Shown: in pieces, positions 1 to 12,037 of the stretch
How the letters are laid out: the number at the start of each line of letters is the position of its first letter
Position numbering within the stretch: the first letter of the stretch is position 1
DNA from: Melastoma dodecandrum
Taxonomy: Eukaryota; Streptophyta; Magnoliopsida; Myrtales; Melastomataceae
Assembly (NCBI GenBank): GCA_029817715.1
Contig: JARUPY010000538.1
Coordinates: 930,001 to 994,000, forward strand
Length of the DNA stretch: 64,000 nucleotides
Direction: 5' to 3'
Translations under genes and position numbers: made by a program
The notes under the pieces: generated by a model
Database searches by the model: none
Told to the model about the DNA's origin: nothing
The model's input: only the letters and a program-made list of their open reading frames with translations

Positions 1-1605
1 TAGCTGAATATGAAGCGTGCATCCTCGGCCTACCTCGCGCACTCGACATGCGGGTTAAGCTCCTCGACGTTCATGGAGATTCGGCGCTCATCATCTCCCA
101 GACAAATGGAGCATGCACACTCGAGACCCAAAGCTCATTCCATATCAGGATTATCTACAAACACTAATAAGACAATTTACTGATATTGAATTTAGTTATC
201 TCCCACGAACTGATAATCGATTTGCTGATGCTCTTGCAGTGCTCGCCTCAATGATTACGTTGGCTGGAGAAATGGACATCGAACCCTTGCGCATCAATAT
301 TGCTGATGATCTAAGCTGCATGCATATTGAGCAGAGTCCACCTGAGGATTCCCTACCTTGGTTCACGGACATCAAGAATCATTTACAATCAGGAGGATTT
401 CCAAAGAATAGCACGGGGAAAGAACGCAAGTTCATCCGGAGGATAACAAGAAGTTATTTTCTAGACGGCGATACCTTGTACAAAAAATCCTTCAAGACGG
501 ACCTCATGCGATGCGTCACTAAGCAAGAAGCTGAAGCCCTCATTGTCGAAGTCCATGAAGGGGTTTGCGGACCGCACATGAACGGATATGCTCTCGCCCA
601 GAAAATCATGCGACAGGGGTATTATTGGCTCACAATGGAAGCCGATTGCGTCAAATATGTCAAAGCATGTCACAAGTGTCAGATTTACAGCGAGAAGGTA
701 CATGTGCCTCTAACAAGACTTTACCCGCTATTTGAACCATGGCCGTTCTCAATGTGGGGCATGGACGTGATCGGGCCCATCAATCCTAAGGCATCCAACG
801 GGCATCGATTTTTACTGGTCGCAATCGATTACTTTTCCAAGTGGATTGAAGCACAATCCTTCAAAGAAGTCACAACAAACAACGTTGTACGTTTCATGAG
901 GGCGAACATCATCGCCAGATATGGAGTTCCAGAGCTATTAGTCGCAGATAATTGTTCAAACTTCAACAGCAAACTAATGAAATCCCTATGCATGGAATTT
1001 CGAATCAAGCATCTCAACTCTTCACCGTATCGTCCACAAATGAATGGTGTAGTCGAAGCTGCCAACAAAAACATGAAGAAGATTCTTCAGAAAACAGCAA
1101 TTACCTATCGCGATTGGCACGAGAAGCTCCCTTTCGCGTTACTCGCCTACAGAACGACGATGCGCACTTCGACTGGGGCAACTCCCTTCGAGCTCGTCTA
1201 CGGCACTCAAGCGGTCATTCCAGCAGAGGTCAAATTGCCAACTCTCAGGATATCATCCCAAAGCAACAGGACAGAAGAAGAAAAGGCCAATCCTCGACTC
1301 GCCCACCTCGACTTCATAAATGAGAAACGACTTGCCGCAGCTCACCACATGCAATGCTATCAACAACGCATGTCTAGAGCATTCAACAAAAAGGTCAAGC
1401 CAATCAGATACAGACCAGGTGACCTCGTTCTTAAAAGAATCCTACCGAATGTCAAAGATCCACGAGGGAAATTCACTCCAAACTACGAAGGACCGTTCGT
1501 CGTCAAGCACGCCTTCTCAGGAGGAGCAACATCTTAGCAAGAATGGATGGAGGAGAGCTGTCACAAGCAATTAACGCAGATGCTCTCCGACGATATTACA
1601 CCTGA
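1..1605 (+). pseudogene. Gypsy pol remnant: RNase H end plus integrase
   Basis: This is the C-terminal part of a retrotransposon polyprotein. Bases 3-111 read the end of an RNase H (EYEACILGL, then HGDSALIISQTNG with a catalytic Asp). A one-base loss near 108-112 then moves the frame. The main open frame, 113-1537, holds the integrase: a zinc-binding H/C module (ending CHKCQIY), then the DDE core with Asp in MWGMDVIGP, Asp in LLVADNC and Glu in MNGVVEAANKN, and a C-terminal GDLVL segment. The usual DNG of the second Asp is DNC here. Near 1530 a second frameshift separates the last residues (ILARMDGGEL...), which run on to a TGA at 1603-1605. Integrase would insert the cDNA into the genome; this copy is broken. 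Confidence 0.85.
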
Positions 1606-3979
1606 ACGGTATCCAGATCTCAAATCAAACTTTTGAGACGATATCTGTCAGCTGAGCTCTTTTACACCTTGAAGAATCACTCGTGATAAAGAACACTGAC
1701 ATCAGGGAAAAAGGAGAAATACATAATCATTCTTCTCCTCATTCAAGTTAAGCGAAATTACATGAACACATTTCGTTTACGTCCTTTGTCTCGTGGGCAG
1801 GTACAAGAGCTCCTCACACGAATGGTACATAACTCCTATGGCAAAGCCGAGGATGGTAGGGCGGCAAAGCTTCAAGCCAAAGTCTTGTAGCAAGTTCGTC
1901 AGACCTTCGATTCCATCGGACGAAGACGCAATGACGAAACCTTACAAGAAGGGAAGTACCAAAACCCTACACTACTTCACCTTTCTTATAAATGAAATTA
2001 CATGAGCAAATTTCATTTCTACTCTAAAAGAATCAAGTTGCAGAAGACACTTGTATTCTTGTCATCTGTTTGATAGGAACGTTAGCAACCTTATACAACG
2101 GATACAAAACCAGAGTTGCCATTTCGTCAAACCTTCGATTCCATCGGACAAAGATGCATTGATGAAATCACGCAAAAAGGGAAGTGTCAAAACTCTACTT
2201 CACCTTTCATATGAATGAAGTTACATGAACAAACTTCATTCTTACTCTAAAAGAAAACAAGTCACATGAGCTCACTTGTTGTCTGTCCTTTGCCTAACAT
2301 AGGCACATGAACATCCTCTATTATGGACAAAGGCGCGGGCGGTTGGGTGGAAAATTTCGAACCAAAGCTTCGAGGTTGCCTTTGTTATCACTACGGGTGA
2401 CAATACTAAAAGAGAGTATCATTTACATTGCTTTCTAACGAAACTTTTAGTCAGAACGACCACTTAGATGGGCATATCCATCTCAACTCCTCAGCGGATA
2501 TTTTACTTCATTTCCCCAAGCGAGAGTTAAAGTGCATGAATTAACTTCATTTCCGTCCGTTGTCAACTGTGCAGACACATGGACATCCGTACAATATGGT
2601 ATAAATTCCTATGCAACGGCGCGGGTGGTCGGGTGGAAGCCGTTCTAAGTTTAATTTAAAAGAACGTGGAACATGAAAGTGCACAAGAGCACTACAGAGG
2701 TTTGAGTATCTAAACCTATTCATTTCTTAAACATTCGTGTGCCCATTCGCATATAATTCAAAATTATTTTTTTATAATAAGAATGTTTCTGAGCGAGAGT
2801 GAATAAGGCAACCTATTCCTAAACACTTACTTAGAGTGATGAGTGCAAACACTGTAAGGATTCATACACAAGCATTTGGACGGATAACGAATCCTTTGAC
2901 AAAAGATGCTCTAAGACACAATGAGATCGAGCATTTTTTCTCTATCCCAAACACAAAACATCAACCATTGCTAGCCCTTTTGAGCCAAAGTTGAAGTTTT
3001 TCCACACACTACACCTAACGAGTCCAAGGACAGCCTCACATCGAGGTTAAAATGGAGATCTTGTAGTTAGAAACCGGAAGCAACGGATCGCAGAGGCTAC
3101 ACTTCCTTAAGATTCAAGCGAAGAGGCATCATCGACGGTTAAGCTTACCCGTTGAGTTGTTCCTAAAGACCGAACTTCTCAAAGAGCTTCTCAAGAAGCA
3201 AAATTCCAAAGAAAATTATCTGAAAACAAGGCGGGGCGAATCCCTATGATTAAGTAAGGACAAGAAAAGAATTAGCGCAAAGACCAAAATCTTTAAAAGA
3301 ATGCGCTAAATGAAAATCAAAAGAGCAAAATATAAGCCCCAGGACCGACTTTGGCGGTCGCAAGAGCAAAGGTGCTCTCTTTCAAACAAGTCAAAGACGA
3401 GATTTCCCCAAACTGGATCATCTATACCTATTAGCAAGCCAACTGTTCGTCCCAACAAAACACATCAACTAGTGAGCTGTCTGAAGGATGGAGAATTTGC
3501 TTGAATGGTGGAACCTCTACGATCCAATAGCTTCCGATGAGGTCCTTAAACTCTTTCCTTCAAAGGACGAATTTCGACCTTCAACCTAAAGGCCTTTCAC
3601 CAAAGCCACATTATAACCCGAACAAAGACTCGTTCGACTAGTACGTGAGCATCCAAGTCAAAGGATTTCTTTAAATCCAACCAAGATGATTTTCAGAAAA
3701 GGCACAAGAGCGAACCACGAGAGAGTTCAAAATCCCTCCTCCGATTCGCCCAAAGCAATTCTTACACATGTCTCTACAAAATGAAATATGGCATACATGA
3801 TTGCTGCAATCATACATGTTTGGTTATTTTTCCGATTTTCCGTACTTTACGGGGATTCATCTATTACTAATAAGTTTATTTATGAGGCTCCAAGGTATAG
3901 GTACATCAAGAACGTCCTGAACTAAAAATTTGGGAATCTATAACGATCCTTGCGAGAAAATCTTTCCAGATTGTCCCGC
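1606..3979 (+). other. Untranslated 3' region of the Tat/Ogre element, with diverged internal repeats
   Basis: No convincing reading frame is present. Blocks recur in diverged form: a segment with TTCGATTCCATCGGAC followed by text on the pattern gggaagt..caaaac..cta occurs at about 1905-1980 and 2135-2205. A segment GGCGCGGG(C/T)GGT(T/C)GGGTGGAA occurs near 2330 and 2617. Motifs of the type TTACATGA(A/G)CA(A/C)A recur near 1755, 1998 and 2220. Such repeats are common in the long 3' non-coding parts of Tat elements. Confidence 0.6.
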
Positions 3980-3993
3980 AAGGAGGGGCAAAC
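3980..3993 (+). other. Polypurine tract before the 3' LTR
   Basis: The purine-rich AAGGAGGGGCAAAC stands directly before TGTAGATCCCC, the usual position and look of the plus-strand primer that precedes a 3' LTR in this lineage. Confidence 0.7.
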
Positions 3994-6900
3994 TGTAGAT
4001 CCCCAAATTATGTTTGCCTCAGACAACGAGAACGGCAGGCATCTCGGACAATGACGTACTTTATTTCCCAAAGGGAGAATAACATCCAAACTTTATTTGG
4101 GGATCTTACTAATCCTCCCGTTCCAAGGTGGCTTGCTACAACAGCACAGGGTATGACTCCACACGGGAAGACATTAAAATTTGTGATTACACTCCCCAAG
4201 GCGGTGGTGGTGGATGAGAAATGAACCAATACACCAACAATTATTCAAATAAACAAATCCTATGGACACGTAAAGACAAAAAATCAAGAAGAAAAAATGT
4301 CAGCCCACCCCACGGCGGGGTGTGACGTTAACAGCTGTTCGACTCCCTTCCCCCAAAAGATTACAGTATAAAAGGTGCTCCAGACAAATCAGTCGCACCT
4401 CCCAGTCGCATCTCCCAGTGGAAGCTCCTCACAGACTTACGGTCGCAACCCACAGCTATAATAGCCTTCGACTTTACCCATTTGAGTATTCTGTTGCTCT
4501 ATCCCCTATGTCTGCCAATTGCTCAGAGATCACCTAGGACCAACGCTTACAACGAAGCCGTCGACAGCAAGCAAAACGCTCGATGCTCAGCCGAATCAAC
4601 CTCACTGCGACAAGAAAAATGACGGGAGCCTCCACTCCCTAAAAATGAAAATTCAGGAAAAGAAAATCCCGACAATCATGACAGAAATGATCTCCCTGGG
4701 ATTAAGAAGGAGGAGAAGGCCAAGGACCTCCATAAGAGACGAAGAGGGATGGAGCCAAAGTTTACCTCCCACCTTCGTCGAAACATCTTGAAAACCTCCA
4801 GGAAATCTCTCCTTTCGGCACCAAGGCTGCCGAGTCGTCACCACCACCGAGGAGGACGAACGGCTGATTCCGCTCCCTCTCACGAGTTCTTAGCCTCGGA
4901 GACTGCAAGACAACAATGATTTCCCTCGCAGCTGCGGGCACGTCAATGTTTCTTCCCCCTCCCTTCAACGACCCAGTAAAACAAAAAAAGGGGGAAGAAG
5001 GCAGCCCCGAGAAAGCCAAGTGCTAACCTTCGTAGCTGACGCCCTGTGTTGTAAACCTCACGTCTTGATCGGCGACGGCAGGCTCATGATGATCCGCCGC
5101 CTGTTTCCCACCAGACCACCAGCGAACCCACCTTTGACCGCAGCAGAGAGGATGGGGGTATAAACAAACAAGCATAAAAGGGGGAGGGAAGAATGTCAGA
5201 TCAAGCGCAGACGGATGCACCCCTCCCACTTGCACGGGACCTCTCTGTTGCGCTGCCTGTGTTGTCCAATCACATTGAAACTCCCCTTTTGGACACTGTC
5301 ATCCCCTGTAAACGCAGAAGAAGAAAGAAAGGAGACGCCACCTACTTTACCTCCAGCTCATGACACTACCACAAGAGGATGGCCTCGAGTGCCGGGCCGT
5401 CTGCATAATGCCTAAAAAGGGAAAGCAATGAAAAGAGAAATGACTCTCGATTGAAAATTTTTTTTGGAGGTCCCTCCCTCTTCTGGGATCAGAACCTCTA
5501 GCCATTTTCACCACCAGGAATCCCTCAGCATCATGGACCAAGGTGAGCAAGATCAACCTGATGGGAACCCCTTGACGACAAACTTGAATCGGGCACATGG
5601 CGACAACAGCAGAGGAGCAAAGGAGAATGCCATACCTCTGGATGCAGTCGATGTCAACCTCATTGGATGTTGCAGTAGAGACACCAATCTTCGACAGCAG
5701 CTCCAGCTTCCTCAACCATCATCAGCGACTACACACATCCCTTCTGCAGCGACAATACCAGCTTCACCAACCACCGTCTTCGACAACGGACGTCCATTCC
5801 CTCCCTAGACGACTTACCTAACCTCAACCGCCCGCTGTTGATGGGAGACAGCTGCCAGGCTCCTCGCAGATGCACATCCGCGTTGCGAGGAGCTTTCTTG
5901 TTGGTTTTGATTTGTTGTTCTTCCATGTGCAGGTCTCCACTCCGAGGGTAGCTGGCTGTCAGTCTCGCAGCTGCAGCGGCGCTGCCGGTGAAAGTGGTGG
6001 TCTCCTAGCTTTGCAGCAACAACAAAAGGCTTCTCCAAGTGTCTGCTGCAATGGAACTAACCCCCCCCCCCCCAGACGAGCTCCCGTTGTAGGCGTCCCA
6101 AAGCAGTCATCCTCTTGCCGATTTCAGCAGACTCAGTGACAGGGAATCTACGCTTCCTCGGCTGTCCCCAGAACCAACAATGGTGGCCTTGATTCTCCGG
6201 CGACGCTCCCTGTTCCTTCAGCGACCTTGCCCAGTTCCCGACGCTTCCCGAGTGGCCGTCGTCACCAACTCCATCTCCCGAAGAACTGGCCGTAGTGACA
6301 AAACTCCCGGAGCAACCTACCCCCTGTCTCAGACTTCTCCAAAGCACCCAAGAGACGGCCTCTCCTCGGCTTGTAGACTCTACCACGCCACTCCCCAACG
6401 ACGGCAACAGCCTCCCACAACGGTGCATCCAGCCGCCTCAGAGCCAGCCCTCTATCCCCAGAGCCAGCGGCCACGATCTGACCCCTCTCCAGCATCCTTT
6501 ACAGCAACCGACGATCGACCACCAGGAACCCCAAGTGAATCTCCACCTCCAGCCTTCCTCAAATCCGGTGAACGGCAGCTCCCCCACTAGATCCGGCGAC
6601 GCACTCGCCTTCCTGGCGCTCCATCAACGGCCGCAACGTGTCTTCTTCCCCAGTGTCCCCAGATCCGACGCCGGACTTGTTCACCCAGCCGTCCTGAAGA
6701 ACCATAGAACAGCTTCCATCATTGCCCTCCTCGGCTTCCCTCCAACAGTGACAGCTCATTTCCCCGGCGGCTTCGAGTCCAGCGGCAGGCCCACCTTTTC
6801 TGAGCCTCCACAGAACCTACGGCGAGCAGACCCAACAACGACACTCCCCTGCTCCCTTTCCCTCCTCTGGTGTAGCACACTCAGCCCCCCTCCCTACACT

Positions 6901-8864
6901 CCTTGGCGAATCCACAGCAAACCCAGGTGGCTACGACCTTTAGAAGTTCGGATCCTTCGCGGATCTGGGGCTCCGGAGCAGATCTCCCACTCCATCGACG
7001 CCGCGGCGGACAGAGACCCACGACAACCCCAGTGCTCCTCCGACAGCACGGCAGCAACTTGTCTCCGCCGCTGGCTCAGCAATCGGCGAGGAGCAAGGCA
7101 GTAGCCTCGAGAACCTCCCGGAGCAAGTTTCCCACTGGTCCATTACACCCCGAATGGGTCTCCCTCCCCTTTGCTTCTTGATCGACGAGATCGGTGGCCG
7201 GCGTACCCTTGGTTCAGTTGGTGCACGAGTTCTTGGAGTAACGAGCGCGTCATCCCCTCCTTCGTCTTACTCGATTTTGCGAAGTCCTGGGTCACCATGC
7301 CGAAGCTTTGGAGGAAAAGAAACAACTTTGCTCAGGGAAAAAGGGGAAAGCGCCTCTCTGCTACGGTCAGGTGTTTCTGATAAAAGAAAGGTAATAAATT
7401 TATTGCCTTTTACCTTACTTTATTAGCCGTGAGCCCATTTTTAGTTTTGCCTATTAAAAAATTTGTTGATTATCTTCTTTAGATAGTTACGATTGGCTTT
7501 TATTTAAAATTCATAATTGAATCTAAGCATACTAAACCCCTCTTGTTAAGAAGATCTTATCTTACTGTTTTGGGATTTTTCACTCTCGCTTAGATTTATT
7601 GTATTTTTATCAACATGTATCACTAACACCCATTTTCCCTTCGTTTTACATGAAAAACACGACGGAAACTTGGACATCTCGAAGAATCGCAACCCCCGAT
7701 TCATGCGGTAAGACATGTCTTACCAATTTAATTCGATTAAGTTTCATTCAAAATTAATCGATATCATTGGTATTACTCTTCCTCTACTTTGCATGTAAAC
7801 ACCGAGGAATTCACCATTAAGGAAAGTTATCTTTCGACGACGCGGACGATCGACATCAACGGGCTCACAACGCCCCGTAAGTATCACTCTTATTTCATTA
7901 AGTCCTAATTATTTACTTCAATTTAAATTAGGACTTTCTGACCACTTCTTTATTTTTCTTTTTCTTTGCATGTACATCGAGTTATTAATCTCGGAAGGTC
8001 AACCCCACAATTTCGAAGATTAACTTGAAGGCGCGTGTATCAAACCGCGTTGATCTACCCCGGCCTAAAAACCGCAGGCTCGACGGCTTAAAGCGGCCCC
8101 AACCTTTAATCAAAGGTACAAAGGGGAGGTGCGGGCCTCCCCGAAATTTATTTGAAGCCCATTTGTAACGGATTGCGGGCCTAAGTGTATAGGCCCGCAA
8201 TCACCGCCCTTCCCCGCTCTTTTGATCTAAATACGTGTTTGTGATTGCGCGTTTGTCTAGGCTCTAGGATTTACGTCGCATGTTTGTTTTAACCAAACCA
8301 ACCTAAATTCGGGTCCAACGCCCGTTAAAACGTCGATTAGAGTCCGGCCTACTCCCGGATCGGGCCCAACACCCGTCAATCAAAAGTTAAACTTTTTTGG
8401 ACAAATCGCCACCCTTTTCGCATGTTTTAGAAAACAAAGGTTAGTAAATAGGAATCCTCGAACCCAAACTCTGATTTTTCCGACTTAAAATCACCATTTT
8501 TAAATTAAGTCGGTGGCGACTCCGAACAAGTTTTTCAAAGTTAAGCTAAACTACACCCATTTTTCGGAGCCATTTAGGATGAGGTGACGGCAGGCCGAGC
8601 CGCTCCTTGAGCCCTCCTAAAAATTCGTAAGCGAGGTCTTAACGCAGCCTTTCGCTCGCCACCTTCAGGGAACTGGAGCTGGTTGGCGAAACGTACCGCA
8701 GACCCATTCGCGAATCAAAGGAAGGCTCAACCCCGGGTCCCCTTTCCGCAGCGTCCGGCGTTCGAGCCGGAACGTCGACCGGACTGAGCCTCGGGGGAGC
8801 GAGCCCGGATCCTCGGGTTGCTCGAACCGCCATCGCGCGTGCAAGGCCGGAGGGCACGCGTACA
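3994..8864 (+). repeat. Long 3' LTR (about 4.9 kb) of the Tat/Ogre element
   Basis: It starts TGTA immediately after the polypurine tract and the proposed end is TACA at 8861-8864, giving matching TGTA...TACA termini. The length of about 4871 bp is extreme for most gypsy elements but normal for Ogre-like ones. A TATA box lies about 375 bp in. The last 400 bp carry text that recurs near the ends of such LTRs in plants (CGGTGGCGACTCCGAAC at about 8511). Several open frames of 60-270 codons between 4.3 and 7.4 kb are Pro/Ser/Thr/Arg-rich with no domain I recognise, and I do not call them genes. The 3' edge is inferred because no second LTR copy is in the window. Confidence 0.7.
4368..4376 (+). 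promoter_or_regulatory. TATA box of the Tat/Ogre LTR promoter
   Basis: GTATAAAAG lies about 375 bp inside the LTR, followed by GC-richer transcribed-looking sequence. It would mark the U3/R boundary near 4400, leaving an R-U5 part of more than 4 kb. Confidence 0.5.
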
Positions 8865-10696
8865 ATGACTTGTGCCCCCGCTTTATTTATGCTAGATTTA
8901 CTGCTATACTCTTCTGCATAATTTAGCAGACTTTTTAAGCATTTCCAACTAACGTGCTTGTTGAATCAAACAAAAGTGGCAGGCATGGGAGAGGGATCTT
9001 GGACGTTGTTTCTTGCGTCCCCCAACCCAAGGGGGTTTCTGCTTGAAGATACTCCCTCTCCTCCCCTGCCCTGGAAAAGGTTTGTCATTTATGGTCGGCG
9101 ATCTGTTCAGTAGTTCCCCCTAGTAACCTTCTTCTTCCATTCCATACTAAGATTAGTGCAAAGAATGTGACCCGAATCTAAAAGGTATTGCGAGATACCT
9201 CTTAAACCTTGGAACTTATGAATGAAATTCTGGAGCTGTTGCTGTCGCCATGAAATTGAGGCGGAACAGATGCTTAGTTTGGTCCGGAAGTTGGGACAGC
9301 AGGAGGGGAGGAGGTGGGTGGGCCACAGAAATGAGGGCTTCCATCTGCAAAAGTGGCAGAGGAGGAACATGGCTCTTCCCCCATGCTAGTCCCTTGCCTT
9401 CGCTTTCATAGGTTGGTCCCCTCCCTACCTCATTCCGTCGTGTTTTCAGTAAAAGGGCAGGAGGGACCCAGCAAACACATCTTTTATATCCCAACAATAG
9501 GAAAGCGAATCGCTTGCCCAGAGCTATTTCCAAGCTCAGCTCCTTTGGATCCATTCGTGATTTCGGGAGTGCCTTCCCTGTTCCAACAATACAAGTTTGA
9601 ATTGAACTTTTCCTCGCCTTATTTGAAGAGCATGAAGTGGAGATGTGATGGTGGTTGGGCATCATCTCTTATTTAGACCAATCCGTGATTCCCATGAGCT
9701 TCCAATGTCGTAAAAGGATCAACAGATTACATGGATGGTAGCCCCTCTCCCTACTAATTGCTTGAGGAGAGTGAGGGAAGTCCTCCTAGGTCCCCCTATC
9801 CCCCACCCTTGAATTGGGGGGACCTCCATCCCTCCCTTTGTTTCAAAATCAGAAGAAGGGGTGACAATTAGTACCCTGGAGCCAACTGTTACCCCGATTT
9901 GTAGAAGCAAGAAGACGTGCATTATGCAAATTCATATAGAGGTAGCATATGGTCTACCCTGCTCAACAGGTTACCGCCCCCCCCCCCCCCCTTCCGCGGA
10001 ATCCTTTGTCGATCCATCCAGGAAAAGCATCACTCTGTAACGCATTCAGTCATCTTCCACTTTCAATGCCCTCAACACAATGTCAAAGAAGACACCAAAC
10101 ATCACTTTACTCTTGCCCAATCCAGGACAAAACAATGAAAGGCATGAGGCATCCCCCTCCTCGTCAAATGCTGGGGATTGGAGAGCTTCTGGACGAAAAA
10201 AATTGCCGTCCCCATTAGCTGATGTTAAAGCGGAGTAGTTTTGTTCTGTTTTTTCTTTTCCTTGGGAGGGAGATAGACGTTTCAACTAGAGATGGAATGC
10301 GCCGGCCATGAAGAATCTCGGAGAAAATAAAAAAGGAAGAAACTAGTCCGTTTATAGACAGACATCAAAGGTCCATTCGCATATGCTGCGTAAACAATCT
10401 TTTTTCTTTCTTTCTTTCTTTCTTTTAGTTTAAGGTTCGACTACAATAAGATAGATAGATAGAAGACAAACTACGTAAACAATATGATTTATTACATTAT
10501 ATTCGCTAATTATAATAAAACAATATTATATGTGGAAATCAAAAATTGGCTGCGAACAGTTGGGTTGAGCAGGAGGGATAGAAAGCAGCACACGACCACC
10601 TGGTAGTACCCCCCGGCACGGACAAAAGCTTTTTGACTGAGAGAGGGAGGGAGAGGAGCCGATCCTCATGCCTATGCAAATGGAGTCGCAACATTT
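8865..10696. other. Intergenic DNA, no gene recognised
   Basis: Open frames here, such as 9216-9665 on the minus strand, show no recognisable domain and overlap others on the opposite strand. The stretch holds a miRNA-like hairpin (8977-9074, listed separately), C-runs near 9976, a (CTTT)n run near 10400-10424 and a short GATA repeat near 10450. Confidence 0.5.
8977..9074 (+). ncRNA. Imperfect pre-miRNA-like hairpin (candidate only)
   Basis: The 5' arm GGCATGGGAGAGGGATCTT (about 8982-9000) pairs with mismatches and small bulges to the 3' arm AAGATACTCCCTCTCCTCCC and the following CTGCC (about 9046-9070). The terminal part contains its own small stem (CCCCC...GGGGG near 9018-9035). The arm wording recalls the miR482/2118 superfamily, whose 3' product carries a CTCCTCCC-like core and whose 5' partner often begins GGNATGGG. 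I could not fold it or compare it with known precursors, so this is a candidate by pattern only. Confidence 0.25.
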
Positions 10697-10903
10697 TTAG
10701 AGGTTAAGGACCAAACGCCTGCGGCAGAGGGTGCATAAGTATTTCCTCTTGACGCGAAAACCAAGGGGGAGGAAGCAGAAACTCCAATGGCTTTCCACGT
10801 CGATGGCCTCCACCTTCCCCCCGCATTGGGGGCACGAACCTGAAGCAAGCTGCCTTCCGAGCTCCTTCTCAATTCCGTCGCACAGGTAGCACCCGAAGCA
10901 CAT
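10697..10903 (-). CDS. Small plant zinc-ribbon protein, 68 aa
   Basis: This single-exon frame encodes a short protein with two Cys pairs: CPQC at about residues 25-28 and CTLC at about 57-60, with a hydrophobic middle (HWSFCFLPLGF). The pattern (short N-terminus with extra Cys, CPxCGG, VxAxDV, then KRKYLCTLCRRRLV) matches a family of intronless 60-80-residue zinc-ribbon proteins that I recognise from plant genomes and whose function is unknown to me. The spacing suits a zinc ribbon that might bind nucleic acid or protein, but that is inference. The first ATG (MCFGCYLCDG) is used because the family begins with MCF. No neighbour is close enough to suggest a shared promoter. Confidence 0.7.
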   Translation of the reverse strand: MCFGCYLCDGIEKELGRQLASGSCPQCGGKVEAIDVESHWSFCFLPLGFRVKRKYLCTLCRRRLVLNL

Positions 10904-12037
10904 CCTTCTTTCTCTTTGCTGTCGTTTGCTTGCTTGATGGGGAGATTCGGGGGGGAGATAAGTAAATGGCAGCTTTAATGCGGTGGTCCAAAATAGGATT
11001 GTTTATAAAGGAGGAGGAGGAGGAGGAACATGGGGGGATTTATTTATTGAAGGAGGATATTCCGACCGTATCCCCCAATCTGATGTCTTGACGATTATGC
11101 ACCTAAATAAAAGACTTGATATGATTTTATCATTTGCTTTTGAATATCCATAATAATAAGAAGGGGAAAGGTGGGGGCGGGGGATTCCGTGGTCAAATTT
11201 AATGTAGCTTCTTTGTCCCAATTAGGTTTATCACGTGGGACACCTGCTGAATTGACCGAACAATTTATCAAAGTTCTAATGTTCATTCTTCACTGCCACC
11301 AGGTTGACCGTCCGATTGCAACCTTCTTAGCCACCCGCAAATCACATAAAAAAAAAAAGAGAATTGGAAGAAAGGGATGGATTCTGAAGGCTTAATAGTA
11401 TTCCACTTAAGAGATGATGATCAATGTGGGGGGTTTGAATGGGAGCGACGGCTAACGATGCTGCTGATGTGACTGAACAAATTTATCGCTTCATTTTTAA
11501 TTTAATTATTAAAAGTTAAATGAATTATTAAATAATTTAAACTTAGGGTTTTATTAACCAACAAGTTTATCCGCTCATTTTGATCATTTTGCTTATCAAA
11601 GCTAAAAAAGGTTCATCATTTTTGCTGGGGAAAAAAATGAAAATCTCTAATTATGGGTTGGGTATTGAAATTCACGAAATAACTAATGCAGCAGTATGAA
11701 GGTTTATATTTTATGACAAGTCTATAACCCCCAGCCATTAATTTTAAGGTTGGTGATGGACCTTCACGGTGTCAAAAGCAATCATCAGCCAAGGTCTCGA
11801 ACTCTAGAGAATATATCATTTGTCCTTTATAACTCATATTGCCTCTTTTAAACTCATCCATTCATGGTCGAAAACCAAAAAAAAAAAAAAATCATTAGAC
11901 CAACACAAACACAGGGAAGACACACCCAGAAAAGACATTACAACCCATTTAATAATGATCTAATAATATTTAACATGAACAACAAACAAGAAGCAGAACA
12001 GGTAGAAGCATTCCCCCCCCTAACCCCCCCAATTTGT
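10904..12037. other. Intergenic, AT-rich, nothing recognised
   Basis: This stretch lies between two minus-strand genes. It contains (GGA)n near 11010, A-runs near 11347 and 11877 and no frame with a recognisable product. It must hold the promoter of the zinc-ribbon gene on the right of 10903 and the 3' UTR of the SMXL gene on the left of 12038. Confidence 0.5.

Larger units (their letters stand above)
1..8864 (+). mobile_element. Ty3/gypsy retrotransposon, Tat/Ogre lineage, 3' half
   Basis: The window opens inside an LTR retrotransposon transcribed on the plus strand. In order it shows the end of an RNase H domain, an integrase, about 2.4 kb of untranslated DNA, a polypurine tract (about 3980-3993) and a very long 3' LTR (3994-8864). 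RNase H directly followed by integrase, the integrase wording (PYRPQMNGVVEAANKN) and an LTR of almost 5 kb fit the Tat/Ogre group. The 5' half and the 5' LTR lie left of the window, so the target duplication cannot be checked; the five bases after the LTR are atgac. Pol has at least two frameshifts, so this copy cannot make its own enzymes. Confidence 0.85.

Noticed and set aside
6295..7104. 269-codon plus-strand frame inside the long LTR
   Set aside because: Pro/Ser/Thr/Arg-rich, overlapped by other frames in the same C-rich DNA, with no recognisable domain; compositional rather than coding.
8500..8530. TGGCGACTCC near 8512 as a primer-binding site after an LTR end
   Set aside because: It resembles Tat primer sites, but the block upstream of 8864 reads as continuous LTR and TACA at 8861-8864 matches the TGTA start better. 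Kept as an alternative LTR edge only.
9216..9665. 149-codon minus-strand frame
   Set aside because: No domain, overlapped by a plus-strand frame, and no splice or codon pattern supporting it.
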